The notes beneath the pieces were generated by a model. That model was not told where the DNA came from, searched no databases, and saw nothing but the letters and a program-made list of their open reading frames with translations. This document shows positions 8,877 through 16,375 of a DNA stretch of 64,000 nucleotides, piece by piece. The first letter of the stretch is position 1; each line of letters opens with the position of its first letter. The position numbers were made by a program, and so were the translations under genes. The stretch is from Vibrio gazogenes. Lineage in GTDB: Bacteria; Pseudomonadota; Gammaproteobacteria; Enterobacterales; Vibrionaceae. The stretch spans positions 992,001-1,056,000 of the forward strand of contig NZ_CP092588.1 in assembly GCF_023920225.1 (NCBI RefSeq). Direction: 5' to 3'.

Positions 8877-9350
8877 TTCGGATTCATCACCACTTGGGCG
8901 CAACTGATGCTGAAGACCTAACAAGAAGTTGCGAAGAATTTGGTCTTTGCACTCTCTATAGTGCTTATTATCCGGCTTACGGAAAAATGCACTGAGTTCA
9001 TGCTTACTTAAACGAAAATCTACAAGTTGCATAATCTCTAAGATATCTTCCGCTTTCAAGTTCAAAGCAATGCGTAACTTCTGGAATACGATATTATGAG
9101 TTAACTTCTCTTCTGGCTTAGGCTGTTCACCTTCACGTTTACCACGCTTAAAATTGATAAAACCGTTCAGAAATATAGCCAACTCGGTGTCACTAAGTTC
9201 AACAAAAGACTCATCGTCTTCTTTTTTTAGCCAACGAATGACTTGTTCATCTGTCACAGTAAAGTCTGCTAAAGAGAAGATTTCAGTCATTACATTGTCT
9301 TTTAAATCAAAGGTATAACGTACACGGCGTAAAATATCATTATTGGTCAA
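8871..9350 (-). CDS. DUF1456 (YehS-like) protein
   Basis: 159 residues formed of two repeats of about 70 residues. The first is MTNNDILRRVRYTFDLKDNVMTEIF...VIRWLKKEDDESFVELSDTELAIFLNGFINFKRG, and the second is NIVFQKLRIALNLKAEDILEIMQL...ELSAFFRKPDNKHYRECKDQILRNFLLGL. This duplicated helical layout is that of DUF1456/YehS proteins, common in Vibrio and enterics and without an assigned biochemical role. It is charged and cytoplasmic, with no membrane segment. It lies in an apparent gene cassette, upstream of the LysE-family gene on the same strand. Confidence 0.9.
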   Translation of the reverse strand: MTNNDILRRVRYTFDLKDNVMTEIFSLADFTVTDEQVIRWLKKEDDESFVELSDTELAIFLNGFINFKRGKREGEQPKPEEKLTHNIVFQKLRIALNLKAEDILEIMQLVDFRLSKHELSAFFRKPDNKHYRECKDQILRNFLLGLQHQLRPSGDESES

Positions 9351-9463
9351 AATAGTTCCTAGTTTCAGGTAAATCCAGTGCTATCAACACGATTACTGGA
9401 AGACTTGGATTTTATCAGATTTACGGCCTGCTCCCTACCCATTGTGTCCATTTGAGAGAAAAT

Positions 9464-9500
9464 CATAACGCCTTATTCACCAGCGAGTAATTTGGCGTTG
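9464..9500 (-). other. Possible short attC-like site
   Basis: On minus, AACGCC (9494-9499) and GGCGTT (9467-9472) enclose a 21-base spacer and lead into GTTATG, the kind of 3' core seen at other cassette ends here. It lies between the MTA nucleosidase (plus) and the DUF1456 gene (minus). The remaining 9351-9710 sequence shows no gene; it includes AT-rich sequence that must hold both promoters. Confidence 0.3.
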
Positions 9501-9710
9501 TTTTTAGCAGAAAACAGCGACTGAATAACCACCGTTCTCCTAGACAAATTTCGCCTATTCTTTGGACTGCAAATGCTATCCGTAATCATTCTATTCTGAT
9601 GAACACATACATATACGACCTCTATACGAATAGTCAGTCCGACGTGAGCAAACGATTGCCCGAGTGAAGCATGTAGCGTAATATCTCCATAATTAACAAG
9701 GAGGTTTTTC

Positions 9711-10460
9711 ATGTTTCGTATTTTTGCCCTATTGCTAACACTCTTTTCTTTTAACTGCTTTGCATCTGTAGCGCGTATTGCCATTGTTGGTGCAATGGAT
9801 GTAGAAATTGAAGGTATTCTGCCCAAACTAACAAATGTTAAGCACAAAACCATTGGAAACCATATTTTTTATATTGGTGAACTAAATAAGAAGCCAGTCA
9901 TCGTTACAAAATCTGGTGTCGGAAAAGTAAATGCAGCGCTCACTACAACATTGCTTGCGTCCAAATTTAATGTCACTTCAATTATATTTACTGGGATTGC
10001 AGGTGCTTGCTCTCCAGATTTAGAACCTATGGATGTAGTCATTTCAACGGCATTAGTGCAACATGATGTAGACTTAACAGCTTTCGGTAACCCTATAGGC
10101 TTGCTTGATGGTTATGAAAATCGAGAATTCTTACCTTCTGAGTCACTGGTTAATCAAGCATTGAAGGCTGCTCATTCTGTTTTAGGTGAAGATAAAGTAA
10201 CAACAGGAACGATTGTTTCTGGTGACCAATTTATAGCAGATAAGAAAAAAGTAGCATTTTTGTATCAAGAATTCCAAGCTAAAGCGGTTGAAATGGAAGG
10301 CGCAGCTCTGGCACAAGTGGCTGATCAGTTTAATATCCCTTACGTTGTGATTCGTACTATTTCAGACAAAGCTGATGGCTCTGCATCACTTACTTATGAT
10401 GAGATGAAAAATACAACCGCTCATAACTCGATATCAATTCTACTGGAAATGTTCAAATAA
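9711..10460 (+). CDS. Exported 5'-methylthioadenosine/S-adenosylhomocysteine nucleosidase
   Basis: 249 residues. After a clear signal peptide (MFRIFALLLTLFSFNCFA, cleavage near residue 18) comes a full MTAN fold: IAIVGAMDVEIEGIL (acid Glu32), TGIAGACSPDLEPMDVVIS, VSGDQFIA, VEMEGAALAQVA (ribose-binding Glu) and VIRTISDKADGSA (catalytic Asp). Such enzymes split MTA, SAH or 5'-deoxyadenosine into adenine and a thioribose. The usual Pfs enzyme is cytoplasmic, so this form should act in the periplasm, perhaps salvaging purine from exogenous nucleosides. An AGGAGG ribosome-binding site precedes the ATG. It is AT-rich and on the opposite strand to the surrounding cassette-like genes. Confidence 0.93.
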   Translation: MFRIFALLLTLFSFNCFASVARIAIVGAMDVEIEGILPKLTNVKHKTIGNHIFYIGELNKKPVIVTKSGVGKVNAALTTTLLASKFNVTSIIFTGIAGACSPDLEPMDVVISTALVQHDVDLTAFGNPIGLLDGYENREFLPSESLVNQALKAAHSVLGEDKVTTGTIVSGDQFIADKKKVAFLYQEFQAKAVEMEGAALAQVADQFNIPYVVIRTISDKADGSASLTYDEMKNTTAHNSISILLEMFK

Positions 10461-10484
10461 ACTTTAGATTAACTGGTTGAAACC

Positions 10485-10512
10485 GATGCCATCATAACAA
10501 TTTGATGGCATC
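10485..10512 (+). terminator. Hairpin after the MTA nucleosidase
   Basis: Perfect 10-bp stem GATGCCATCA / TGATGGCATC with an 8-base loop, 24 bp after the stop codon. There is no T-run after it, so termination strength is uncertain. The sequence from here to 10734 shows no gene. Confidence 0.6.
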
Positions 10513-10734
10513 ATCCAGAGTTGGCAGTACGCCATCCCCCTTCGATTGAGAACTTTTCTTAATCTTTAATTAGATACTTACGCCCATCGAGCCTTTGTTA
10601 CCAACAATTAGTAAAAATACTGAAAATGCAATGACACATTCTGTCTCTGATTAATTACGTTAAACCACAATTGGACACGTGATGAATCTGATGCTCTAAA
10701 ATGTTTCTGTCAGATTAGGAAAAGGATGTTGATT

Positions 10735-10773
10735 CCTTGAGGTGCGTGTCCTGCTTATTTCTGTGTTAGCTGC
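10735..10773. repeat. REP-like half-element abutting a broken attC site
   Basis: CCTTGAGGTGCGTGTCCTGCTTATTT (10735-10760) recurs identically at 15130-15155 and in variant form at 40790-40850. Directly next to it is GTTAGCTGC (10765-10773), identical to the outer core of the complete attC at 11201-11276. The other half of this attC is absent, so the cassette end was probably interrupted or replaced where the REP-like sequence lies. Confidence 0.6.
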
Positions 10774-11187
10774 TTATGCCATTTGCTTCGTTAAATAATG
10801 TCGTGCATGTGATACTGGATACTGCTCTAAAGACATCTGACATTCATAGCCGAGCTTTTCATAAAATGGTTTGGCTTGAAAGCTAAAGGTGTCCACCAAT
10901 GAGAACATGCATCCCTTTGATTTTGCATAGGCTTCGAGCTTAGCCATCAACTCACTACCCATTCCAGAACCGCGTAATTCTTTATCTACCCAAAGAAAAT
11001 TAACTAGTAGCCAACTCCCAAATATTTCGGCAGTTACGCCTGCGACTTTCTTCCCACGTTCAGTGATGTAGTACGCGATTTTATTACGCTCTATTCCATT
11101 CAGATACTGTGAGTTATGTTCAACCAAACCATCTCTAATTTCATTAATGCTCTCGTCTGAAGGAGACAAATCTAATTCAAATTCCAT
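10774..11187 (-). CDS. GNAT-family N-acetyltransferase
   Basis: 137 residues. The acetyl-CoA-binding segment is VDKELRGSGMGSELMAKLEAYAKSKGC, containing the R-G-x-G-x-G type motif A, followed by FSFQAKPFYEKLGYE, the typical GNAT C-terminal strand and helix. The substrate is unknown. The ATG at 11187 is chosen over one further upstream because it has an AGAGGA site and leaves the upstream attC intact. The gene with its attC forms a typical integron cassette. Confidence 0.9.
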   Translation of the reverse strand: MEFELDLSPSDESINEIRDGLVEHNSQYLNGIERNKIAYYITERGKKVAGVTAEIFGSWLLVNFLWVDKELRGSGMGSELMAKLEAYAKSKGCMFSLVDTFSFQAKPFYEKLGYECQMSLEQYPVSHARHYLTKQMA

Positions 11188-11200
11188 ACAATTCCTCTTG

Positions 11201-11276
11201 GCAGCTAACGCTTGCAACAGCAGCTAACTAAGAGCCTGAGCAATTAGTTAGTCTGATGCTTGCTCTTGTTATCTGC
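11201..11276 (-). other. attC recombination site
   Basis: 76 bp. On minus it runs from GCAGATAACAAGAGC to GCAAGCGTTAGCTGC. The ends carry GATAAC and GTTAGCT (fits GTTRRRY). The inner arms CTAACTAA/TTAGTTAG pair perfectly, the outer arms pair imperfectly with unpaired bases, and the loop is TTGCTCAGGCTC. This is the classic attC design and is the clearest one in the window. It begins right at the stop codon of the frameshifted gene. Confidence 0.8.
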
Positions 11277-11277
11277 T

Positions 11278-11915
11278 TCAGTAAAATACGGCACCAAGAC
11301 TAACTATTCCTTTTATTTCAGAGACAATATCTACCCCATCAACTTCTTCGCATAGTTTTAGGAATCGATCGTAGCCATATTTGTTAGGAAGCAATACAGT
11401 AGCTTCAGAAAGATCAAACTTAAAGTTTCCCGGAAGCCGCCACTCCCTTTCATGAGTCCAATCGATAATTTGATCGTCTCGATTCAAGTCGAATCTAACT
11501 ATTCTCCACCACTCATCTTCAGGCAGAATTTCTTTTGCTTTGCTAGTTGTTTCATAAACTACCGGTCGCCCACCTTTTCGAAACACGTAGGATTTTGGAA
11601 ACATTATCCCGACTCCGACATACCGAACTTTGGCATGTTCGTTGTCTTTTCTATATTGCTCCTCGGTATGAATATTTTGGGCCAACGAATATAAAGGGGC
11701 ATCTTGAAAGCAAGTAGCAGAGATGTCACCGCAAACAAAGCCACTTTCTGTAGTCGACCCTCTGATAACTCCAGATTTTAGAATCTCGACCAAAATATCT
11801 ACTGGTCCTTTCTTTTTTCATTAATTTCCGCCGAACGTGTCAAATGAACTACTTGTGACGAAATGTCGCTTCTTGCTGCAACCCGACTTGTCCATAAATC
11901 AATATCGTATGGCAC
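11278..11915 (-). pseudogene. Frameshifted DUF2971-like cassette gene
   Basis: A GTG start at 11915 behind AAGGAG encodes VPYDIDLWTSRVAARSDISS... and hits a stop at 11799. The next frame continues without a break as PVDILVEILKSGVIRGSTTESGFVCGDISATCFQDAPLYSLAQN to 11278. The join falls in an A-rich run (11809-11818 region, AAAAAAGAAAGG on minus), so a one-base slip explains it. The intact product would be about 210 residues. Motifs such as CFQDAPLYSL, KVRYVGVGIMF and DWTHEREWRLP resemble cassette-borne DUF2971-like proteins of unknown function. It may be a real pseudogene, a programmed slip, or a sequencing error. Confidence 0.75.
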
Positions 11916-11927
11916 GATTTACTCCTT

Positions 11928-12021
11928 GCAGATAACGCTTTTGTTCAGCGGTGCCCTTGTAGCACAGCGAAAGGGCATCCGGTGGAGGGCCCGGAACGAA
12001 CTGGAACTCTTGGTTATATGA
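11928..12021 (-). other. attC recombination site
   Basis: About 94 bp. On minus it begins with TCATATAACCAAGAGTTCC and ends CCGCTGAACAAAAGCGTTATCTGC; the end closely resembles class 1 integron attC 3' ends (…GAACAAGCGTTAGATGC type). GTTCCAG pairs with CTGAAC leaving one unpaired base, as attC stems do, and GCCCTT/AAGGGC form an inner hairpin. It lies between two minus-strand cassette genes. Confidence 0.7.
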
Positions 12022-12023
12022 CC

Positions 12024-12239
12024 TTATGAGCCACATTCGCTACATTTCCATCCGCCAATTTTCGTGTTCAAAATCTTCCACACAATTACAAGAACTAACC
12101 AGACACCAGTGGTTGCCACGGTCAGTACTAAATGGACCAACAGCATGAAGCCACTGGATTTTGAGTTATTTCTGAAATGCTTAGTTGTTTCTCCACATTT
12201 TTTACAGTATTTCAACTGCTCTTCAATGTACGTTGCCAT
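12024..12239 (-). CDS. Small zinc-ribbon membrane protein
   Basis: 71 residues. Two CxxC pairs, YCKKCGE (residues 11-17) and KCSECGS at the C terminus, should form a zinc ribbon. Between them lies a hydrophobic stretch of about 28 residues (FMLLVHLVLTVATTGVWLVL and on) long enough for one or two membrane passes. I do not recognise a named family. It has a GGAAACAGG-type leader, and is the cassette nearest the right end of the attC array. Confidence 0.75.
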   Translation of the reverse strand: MATYIEEQLKYCKKCGETTKHFRNNSKSSGFMLLVHLVLTVATTGVWLVLVIVWKILNTKIGGWKCSECGS

Positions 12240-12324
12240 ATTCCTGTTTCCTTCAACTACTCCTAAACTACTGTGTCGGTTTACTCACCGGCCACGGTAA
12301 AGATGCCACGCATATAACAGTTTA

Positions 12325-12361
12325 TTATACAGAACCACTCTACAGAAATACTTCTGTATAA
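12325..12361. other. Alternative hairpins at the array edge
   Basis: TTCTGTATAA (12352-12361) can pair with TTATACAGAA (12325-12334, 10 bp perfect) or its first seven bases with TACAGAA (12341-12347, 4-base loop). The two structures exclude each other. A GTTATATGC core on minus (about 12310-12318) just left of it marks the cassette edge. The rest of 12240-12635 has no gene I can support. Confidence 0.4.
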
Positions 12362-12635
12362 CTTACTGACACTCGATGAAATTTTTGTCCTAATAGCATG
12401 GAAATACAGACAAAATGCCAGTAAAAAAATATCACCACGTCAGAAACCACAGCACAACGCTGTCTAACTCACTCACAAATGATTGACTAACGTTCCCACC
12501 CTTAGACACATCTCGGATAAGCCCCATTTGTTCGCGAATAAGCATCGAAACACCGTACATAGCATTAAATAAGTTGCAGAAAATCGCCAGAAAAAATTGA
12601 CATAAACATGATATTTTTTGATATAGATAAAATTT

Positions 12636-13083
12636 GAGGTGCAGCGGTTTGGTGCGCGATTAATTTTACCGATTTCAATGGCTTCTTCGACAGCGCCCCA
12701 GAGACTTTTGCCCAGCAGCAAAAGTCCCCAAAAGTGCCTTGAGTTTAAGTTCAGCACACGTAATCAGGGTCGCTTTTATTCGCTCCTGCTCACGAAAAGC
12801 TAAAAATTCTTCCCTGAATTTTTACCCTGAGAGTATCGATCCTATTGGCTTTTTGCTATGTTTCACCCAACTCAAATCAACCACCCAACCAAGAAAACCA
12901 TTCATGGAAGAATGGTTAGGCTTTTTCGGGCAGGACGCCCGTAAAAGGTGGTTCTGGACAACGTGTGACCAAGCAAACAAAAAAGATTTTCTGGTTCGTC
13001 TTTCATCTCTGAAAGATGAACTGGCGCACAGAACACCGATGCTACTGAAATCGCAGAACATAATTGTGCGTCAAATCTGGAGA
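12636..13083 (+). repeat. B element copy 1
   Basis: First of two adjacent full copies of a roughly 445-bp repeat. It contains stem-loops ACTTTTGC-CCAGCA-GCAAAAGT, AAAAATTC-TTCCCT-GAATTTTT, AACCATTC-ATGGAA-GAATGGTT, CGGGC-AGGAC-GCCCG and TTCATCT-CTGAA-AGATGAA. A reading frame through its 3' part (EWLGFFGQDARKRWFWTT) is conserved among copies, but the 5' part is not open in all, so I favour a structured repeat over a gene. It ends with GTGCGTCAAATCTGGAGAGCCGGAGGC. Confidence 0.8.
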
Positions 13084-13109
13084 GCCGGAGGCGGGAAAGA
13101 TTAAAAATG

Positions 13110-13551
13110 GAGATGCAGCGGTTTGGTGCGCGATTGATTTTGCCGATTTCAATAGCATCTCCAACAGCGCCCCAGATACTTTTGGCGTTCCAAAAGTACC
13201 CAAAAGAACGGTTTAGTTCGTGGGCGCTGGCCGGGTCGGATTGATTCGCTCCTGCTCAAGCAATCCTGAAAAATCGTCCTGATTTTTCACCCTGAGCTCT
13301 GTGACCAAATTGGCTTTTTGCTATGTTTCACTCAATCCAAATCAACCACTCAACCAAGAAAACCATTCCGGGAGAATGGTTAGGCTTTTTCGGGCAGGAC
13401 GCCCGTAAAAGGTGGTTCTGGACAACACGCGACACCGCCAAACAAAAAGATTTTCTGGTTCGTCTTTCATCTCTGAAAGATGAACTGGCGCACAGAACAC
13501 CAATGCCTCTGAAATCGAGAAACTAAATTGTGCGGCAAATTTCGGAACCAA
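13110..13551 (+). repeat. B element copy 2
   Basis: Starts GAGATGCAGCGGTTTGGTGCGCG, as copy 1 does, 26 bp after copy 1 ends. Stems are TACTTTTGG-CGTT-CCAAAAGTA, TGAAAAATC-GTCCT-GATTTTTCA, AACCATTC-CGGGA-GAATGGTT, CGGGC-AGGAC-GCCCG and TTCATCT-CTGAA-AGATGAA. Several stem bases differ from copy 1 on both sides, keeping the pairing. It ends 30 bp before the 3' end of the minus-strand nucleotidyltransferase gene. Confidence 0.8.
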
Positions 13552-13581
13552 TGGCTAAGCAAATCAAGGTTAAAAGTGCGC

Positions 13582-14463
13582 TCAAACCTCTCCTATCCTC
13601 TCCCGACAAACCCGCTCTGTTAATGCCTGCAAACGCTGTACTTCGGTTGCCAGATAATGAAGCTCTTCTTCAGTGATTTCGTAATGTTCGGAGTAGCGAG
13701 CTTCGATATAAGCCCGTTGCAGGCGGCGGAAACTGCGGCGGTGAAACTTGTTGTCGAGCGGGAAAATTGTTGTAAATTCAGCATCGATTTGAGCACACAG
13801 CTTGCTTAGTTTTTCAATATTGTGAGATTTGGGTAAGTAGTTGGTACAAGTAAGTAGGGTACACGCTAGATAACGTTCGGTTACTTGGTGCAACATAAAT
13901 GCGGCGTTAATTAAATCATCCTCAGACATGGAAAACTCGTAATTACGAGAAAAACGATATGCTGAGTGAGACCACTGTCCATAATGCTTACGGGCGATTT
14001 CCCGTTTTTCTGCCTCAGTTAAATCCCCTGGCTCTACCAACGGTTTCGGTGTGGCGGCAAATAGTTCAATCCCCTCTTCGCGAATATCTTTAAAGAAATA
14101 ATGGCCCTGTTGCAGTCGATTATTCACTTCATTCAAATCATGCACAATCAAACCCAGCGGTGCAGAGGTGACTTTACGGTCAATCAGTTCTTTGGCGCGT
14201 TGCCAGACCACATCGTCATCCACCATTACCGCTTTATTCACAATCACCAGAATATCGTAATCACTGATATAACCATTGACCGGATCCTTGACCCAATTCC
14301 CCTTGGCATGGCTGCCAAACAGGATGATTTTCAGAATACGAAATTCACTTTTACTACCCGTTTTGCCTTGCAGATAATCGTCTAACGTGTCACGCAGAAT
14401 GGTTGAGATCGTCGCCAGCTCACGCTGTTTATATTCGGGCAGATGGTCGAGGGTTGTTTTCAT
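13582..14463 (-). CDS. Nucleotidyltransferase-HEPN fusion protein (copy 1)
   Basis: 293 residues from ATG 14463 (MKTTLDHLPEYKQ); longer starts are less likely because the third copy shares this one. The N-terminal domain is a pol-beta-type nucleotidyltransferase: LFGSHAKGNW (Gly50-Ser51) and ISDYDILVIV (metal-binding Asp68, Asp70). The C-terminal domain (about 160-275) is HEPN-like: AAFMLHQVTERYLACTLL followed by LPKSHNIEKL. Separate MNT and HEPN proteins form toxin-antitoxin pairs in which the MNT AMPylates the HEPN RNase; here both are in one chain, so an intramolecular version of such regulation is possible but not shown. Two further copies lie at 40135 and 44517. Confidence 0.9.
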   Translation of the reverse strand: MKTTLDHLPEYKQRELATISTILRDTLDDYLQGKTGSKSEFRILKIILFGSHAKGNWVKDPVNGYISDYDILVIVNKAVMVDDDVVWQRAKELIDRKVTSAPLGLIVHDLNEVNNRLQQGHYFFKDIREEGIELFAATPKPLVEPGDLTEAEKREIARKHYGQWSHSAYRFSRNYEFSMSEDDLINAAFMLHQVTERYLACTLLTCTNYLPKSHNIEKLSKLCAQIDAEFTTIFPLDNKFHRRSFRRLQRAYIEARYSEHYEITEEELHYLATEVQRLQALTERVCRERIGEV

Positions 14464-14690
14464 AATCGTGACATGGGGCTGGTTGTGGATGAATGCCGTT
14501 AGCATAAAAGAAGGGGCTGACAAAGAACACCACCAACTCTCATTTTGCGCATATTGCTGATTAAAATGCGATTCAATTCAAAGCTGTAGCGAATTCTAGC
14601 CATTCACAACCTTTTGGTATTCAACGCTGTGAAGGCTGAGTGTGTCTAGCGTCGCCCTTAGAGATGGCCCCATATGGCATTAAAATACAA

Positions 14691-14717
14691 AACGCCCGAT
14701 GAAATACATCAGGCGTT
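14691..14717 (-). terminator. Rho-independent-type hairpin
   Basis: AACGCCCGATG (14691-14701) pairs with CATCAGGCGTT (14707-14717) around AAATA, with one A-C mismatch. On the minus strand the stem is followed by TTGTATTTTAA, so it would stop minus-strand transcripts coming from the right. No minus-strand gene directly to the right is evident. Confidence 0.6.
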
Positions 14718-14736
14718 AATCTCAAAGTGACAACCT

Positions 14737-14943
14737 ATGTTAGGACAAGTCTATCGTCACACCTTAGGTTCGTCATGTGAGTGGGTGTCCAATGATCTTG
14801 TTTCTTTGTCTCAGCAGGAATGCCTCAAACTCTGCACTGAGCTGGAAAAGAAACCCAGACTCTGGGTCGGTTCAACCGAACAGCTTAATCTCGCGAAACA
14901 ACAGCTCAAAAAGCAGAGAATGCTCGGGATTCATATTTCCTGA
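14737..14943 (+). CDS. Possible small protein, 68 residues
   Basis: Starts MLGQVYRHTLGSSCEWVSNDL and continues into a helix-prone, lysine/glutamine-rich tail (TELEKKPRLWVGSTEQLNLAKQ). No recognisable family and no strong ribosome-binding site. Its composition looks more protein-like than other frames here, but it may be chance. Confidence 0.25.
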   Translation: MLGQVYRHTLGSSCEWVSNDLVSLSQQECLKLCTELEKKPRLWVGSTEQLNLAKQQLKKQRMLGIHIS

Positions 14944-15129
14944 ACAATACCGTTTAATATCAATTCAGTTGCCACACTCGTCATCCATTCAAACCGGTGA
15001 TTCATCTCTATCGGCACGCAAAACTGCCCTTAATTATTCAATACCCCGACATAAAATCGAGCAAACAATCATTCACTTCGAGAGCTAGTTTAAAGACCTG
15101 GAACGACTTCAACCTCTAACGAATCCACT

Positions 15130-15155
15130 CCTTGAGGTGCGTGTCCTGCTTATTT
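15130..15155 (+). repeat. REP-like half-element, copy 2
   Basis: CCTTGAGGTGCGTGTCCTGCTTATTT, identical over 26 bp to 10735-10760. As in that copy, only one arm of the palindrome seen at 40790-40850 is present. Confidence 0.7.
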
Positions 15156-15331
15156 TTTAAATTACAAGCTTAACGCGATCTCTTTACCAAGCAACTAATG
15201 GTGTTCTGTCGGGCTATCACAGGTAAACAGATATTTTTTTAATCGTTGCAGAGGCTCAATGTATCAAGTACAAATCCGCTTAGGTGTCGATGAATCATAT
15301 ACAGATTTGACTAAAGCATCGAAAACATGTA

Positions 15332-15358
15332 AATAACAATACTTATCATTATCATAAT
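15332..15358 (+). promoter_or_regulatory. Fur box upstream of the siderophore transport operon
   Basis: ATAACAATACTTATCATTATCATAAT contains overlapping NATNAT-type hexamers like the Fur consensus GATAATGATAATCATTATC. It lies about 25 bp before the start of the binding-protein gene, so iron should repress the 15383-20090 operon. Confidence 0.8.
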
Positions 15359-15382
15359 CAAATGCTCAATAAGGCCTTATGA

Positions 15383-16375
15383 ATGCGCATTCGCAGTGTT
15401 GTTGCTTTCGTTAGTAAAATCGTTAGTCAAATTATTTTAAACCCTGTGCTTCTCCTCCCCCTCTGCCTATTCTCCAGCTTTTTTGCTTATTCAGGAGAGG
15501 TTGCGCCTCAATCCGTCGCTCATGCGATGGGGAACACTGACATTCCTCAGCAACCGATTCGTATCGTCACTTTATTTCAAGGCGCGACAGATTCTGCCAT
15601 TGCCTTGGGCCTTCGTCCGATAGGCGTCGTCGACGCTTGGGCCGAAAAGCCAACATATCGGTATTTACGTGAACCGTTAAAAGGCGTCGTACATGTGGGT
15701 CTGGAAACACAGCCTAATCTGGAAAAAATCGCAGCCCTTCATCCAGACTTGATTATCGGCTCGAAATCACGCCATGAGAAAATTTATCCTCAACTCTCAC
15801 AAATCGCGCCAACCATCTTTACTGAAAATGTTTACAACTTTAAACGAACGCTGGCACTTATCGCCAAAGCAACAAGGCACGAATCAGAAGAAGCGAAGCT
15901 TTTAGGACAGTGGCACAGCCGTGTCACACAATTCAGAGCAAAGCTTCAGGGAAACAATGCAAAATGGCCAATCACAGCATCGATCATCAATGTCAGAGCC
16001 GACCATTTACGTTTATATCTACAAGATAGCTTCCCGGGAATGGTATTAAAGTCGATCGGATTTCAATTCCCAAAGGCAAATGATTTCGCGGGTTGGGGAA
16101 TGAAACTCAAATCAAAAGAATCGTTGCCCACCATAAATGCAGATGTGTTTTTCATCATTCCCCAGTCTGACGATCCAGCCGTTCAACAGAATTACCGAAG
16201 CTGGAGTCACCACCCATTGTGGAAGATCCTTAATGCCCCGAGAAATGGTGAAGTGTACATCGTTGATAGAACGAGCTGGTTGTTGTCTGGCGGTATTTTG
16301 GGCGCCAATCTGATACTCGACCAGCTATCCAATCTTTATCATCTCAAATCAGAAGAGCAATCGCGTTATTTATGA
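15383..16375 (+). CDS. Iron-siderophore ABC transporter substrate-binding protein
   Basis: 330 residues with a long hydrophobic N terminus (about residues 8-37) serving as signal sequence. The mature part follows the class III (FecB/FhuD/BtuF) plan: PIRIVTLFQGATDSAIALGLRPIGVVDAW, LEKIAALHPDLIIGS (the usual 'L E x I x x L x P D L I' element), and a C-terminal lobe ending in VYIVDRTSWLLSGGILGANLILDQL. It should bind a ferric siderophore in the periplasm and deliver it to the permease. The stop overlaps the next ATG by four bases. Ligand identity cannot be read from sequence. Confidence 0.93.
   Translation: MRIRSVVAFVSKIVSQIILNPVLLLPLCLFSSFFAYSGEVAPQSVAHAMGNTDIPQQPIRIVTLFQGATDSAIALGLRPIGVVDAWAEKPTYRYLREPLKGVVHVGLETQPNLEKIAALHPDLIIGSKSRHEKIYPQLSQIAPTIFTENVYNFKRTLALIAKATRHESEEAKLLGQWHSRVTQFRAKLQGNNAKWPITASIINVRADHLRLYLQDSFPGMVLKSIGFQFPKANDFAGWGMKLKSKESLPTINADVFFIIPQSDDPAVQQNYRSWSHHPLWKILNAPRNGEVYIVDRTSWLLSGGILGANLILDQLSNLYHLKSEEQSRYL

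Larger units (their letters stand above)
14464..15129. other. Intergenic stretch with few features
   Basis: Contains a terminator-like hairpin (14691-14717) and one weak small reading frame (14737-14943). 14944-15129 shows nothing I can name. Confidence 0.4.

Noticed and set aside
12739..13104. 121-codon frame in B element copy 1 (and 67-codon frame in copy 2)
   Set aside because: The shared part (EWLGFFGQDARKRWFW) is conserved, but the starts differ, copy 3 has disrupting changes, and paired stem changes explain the conservation better. Not called as a gene, though a small protein cannot be fully excluded.
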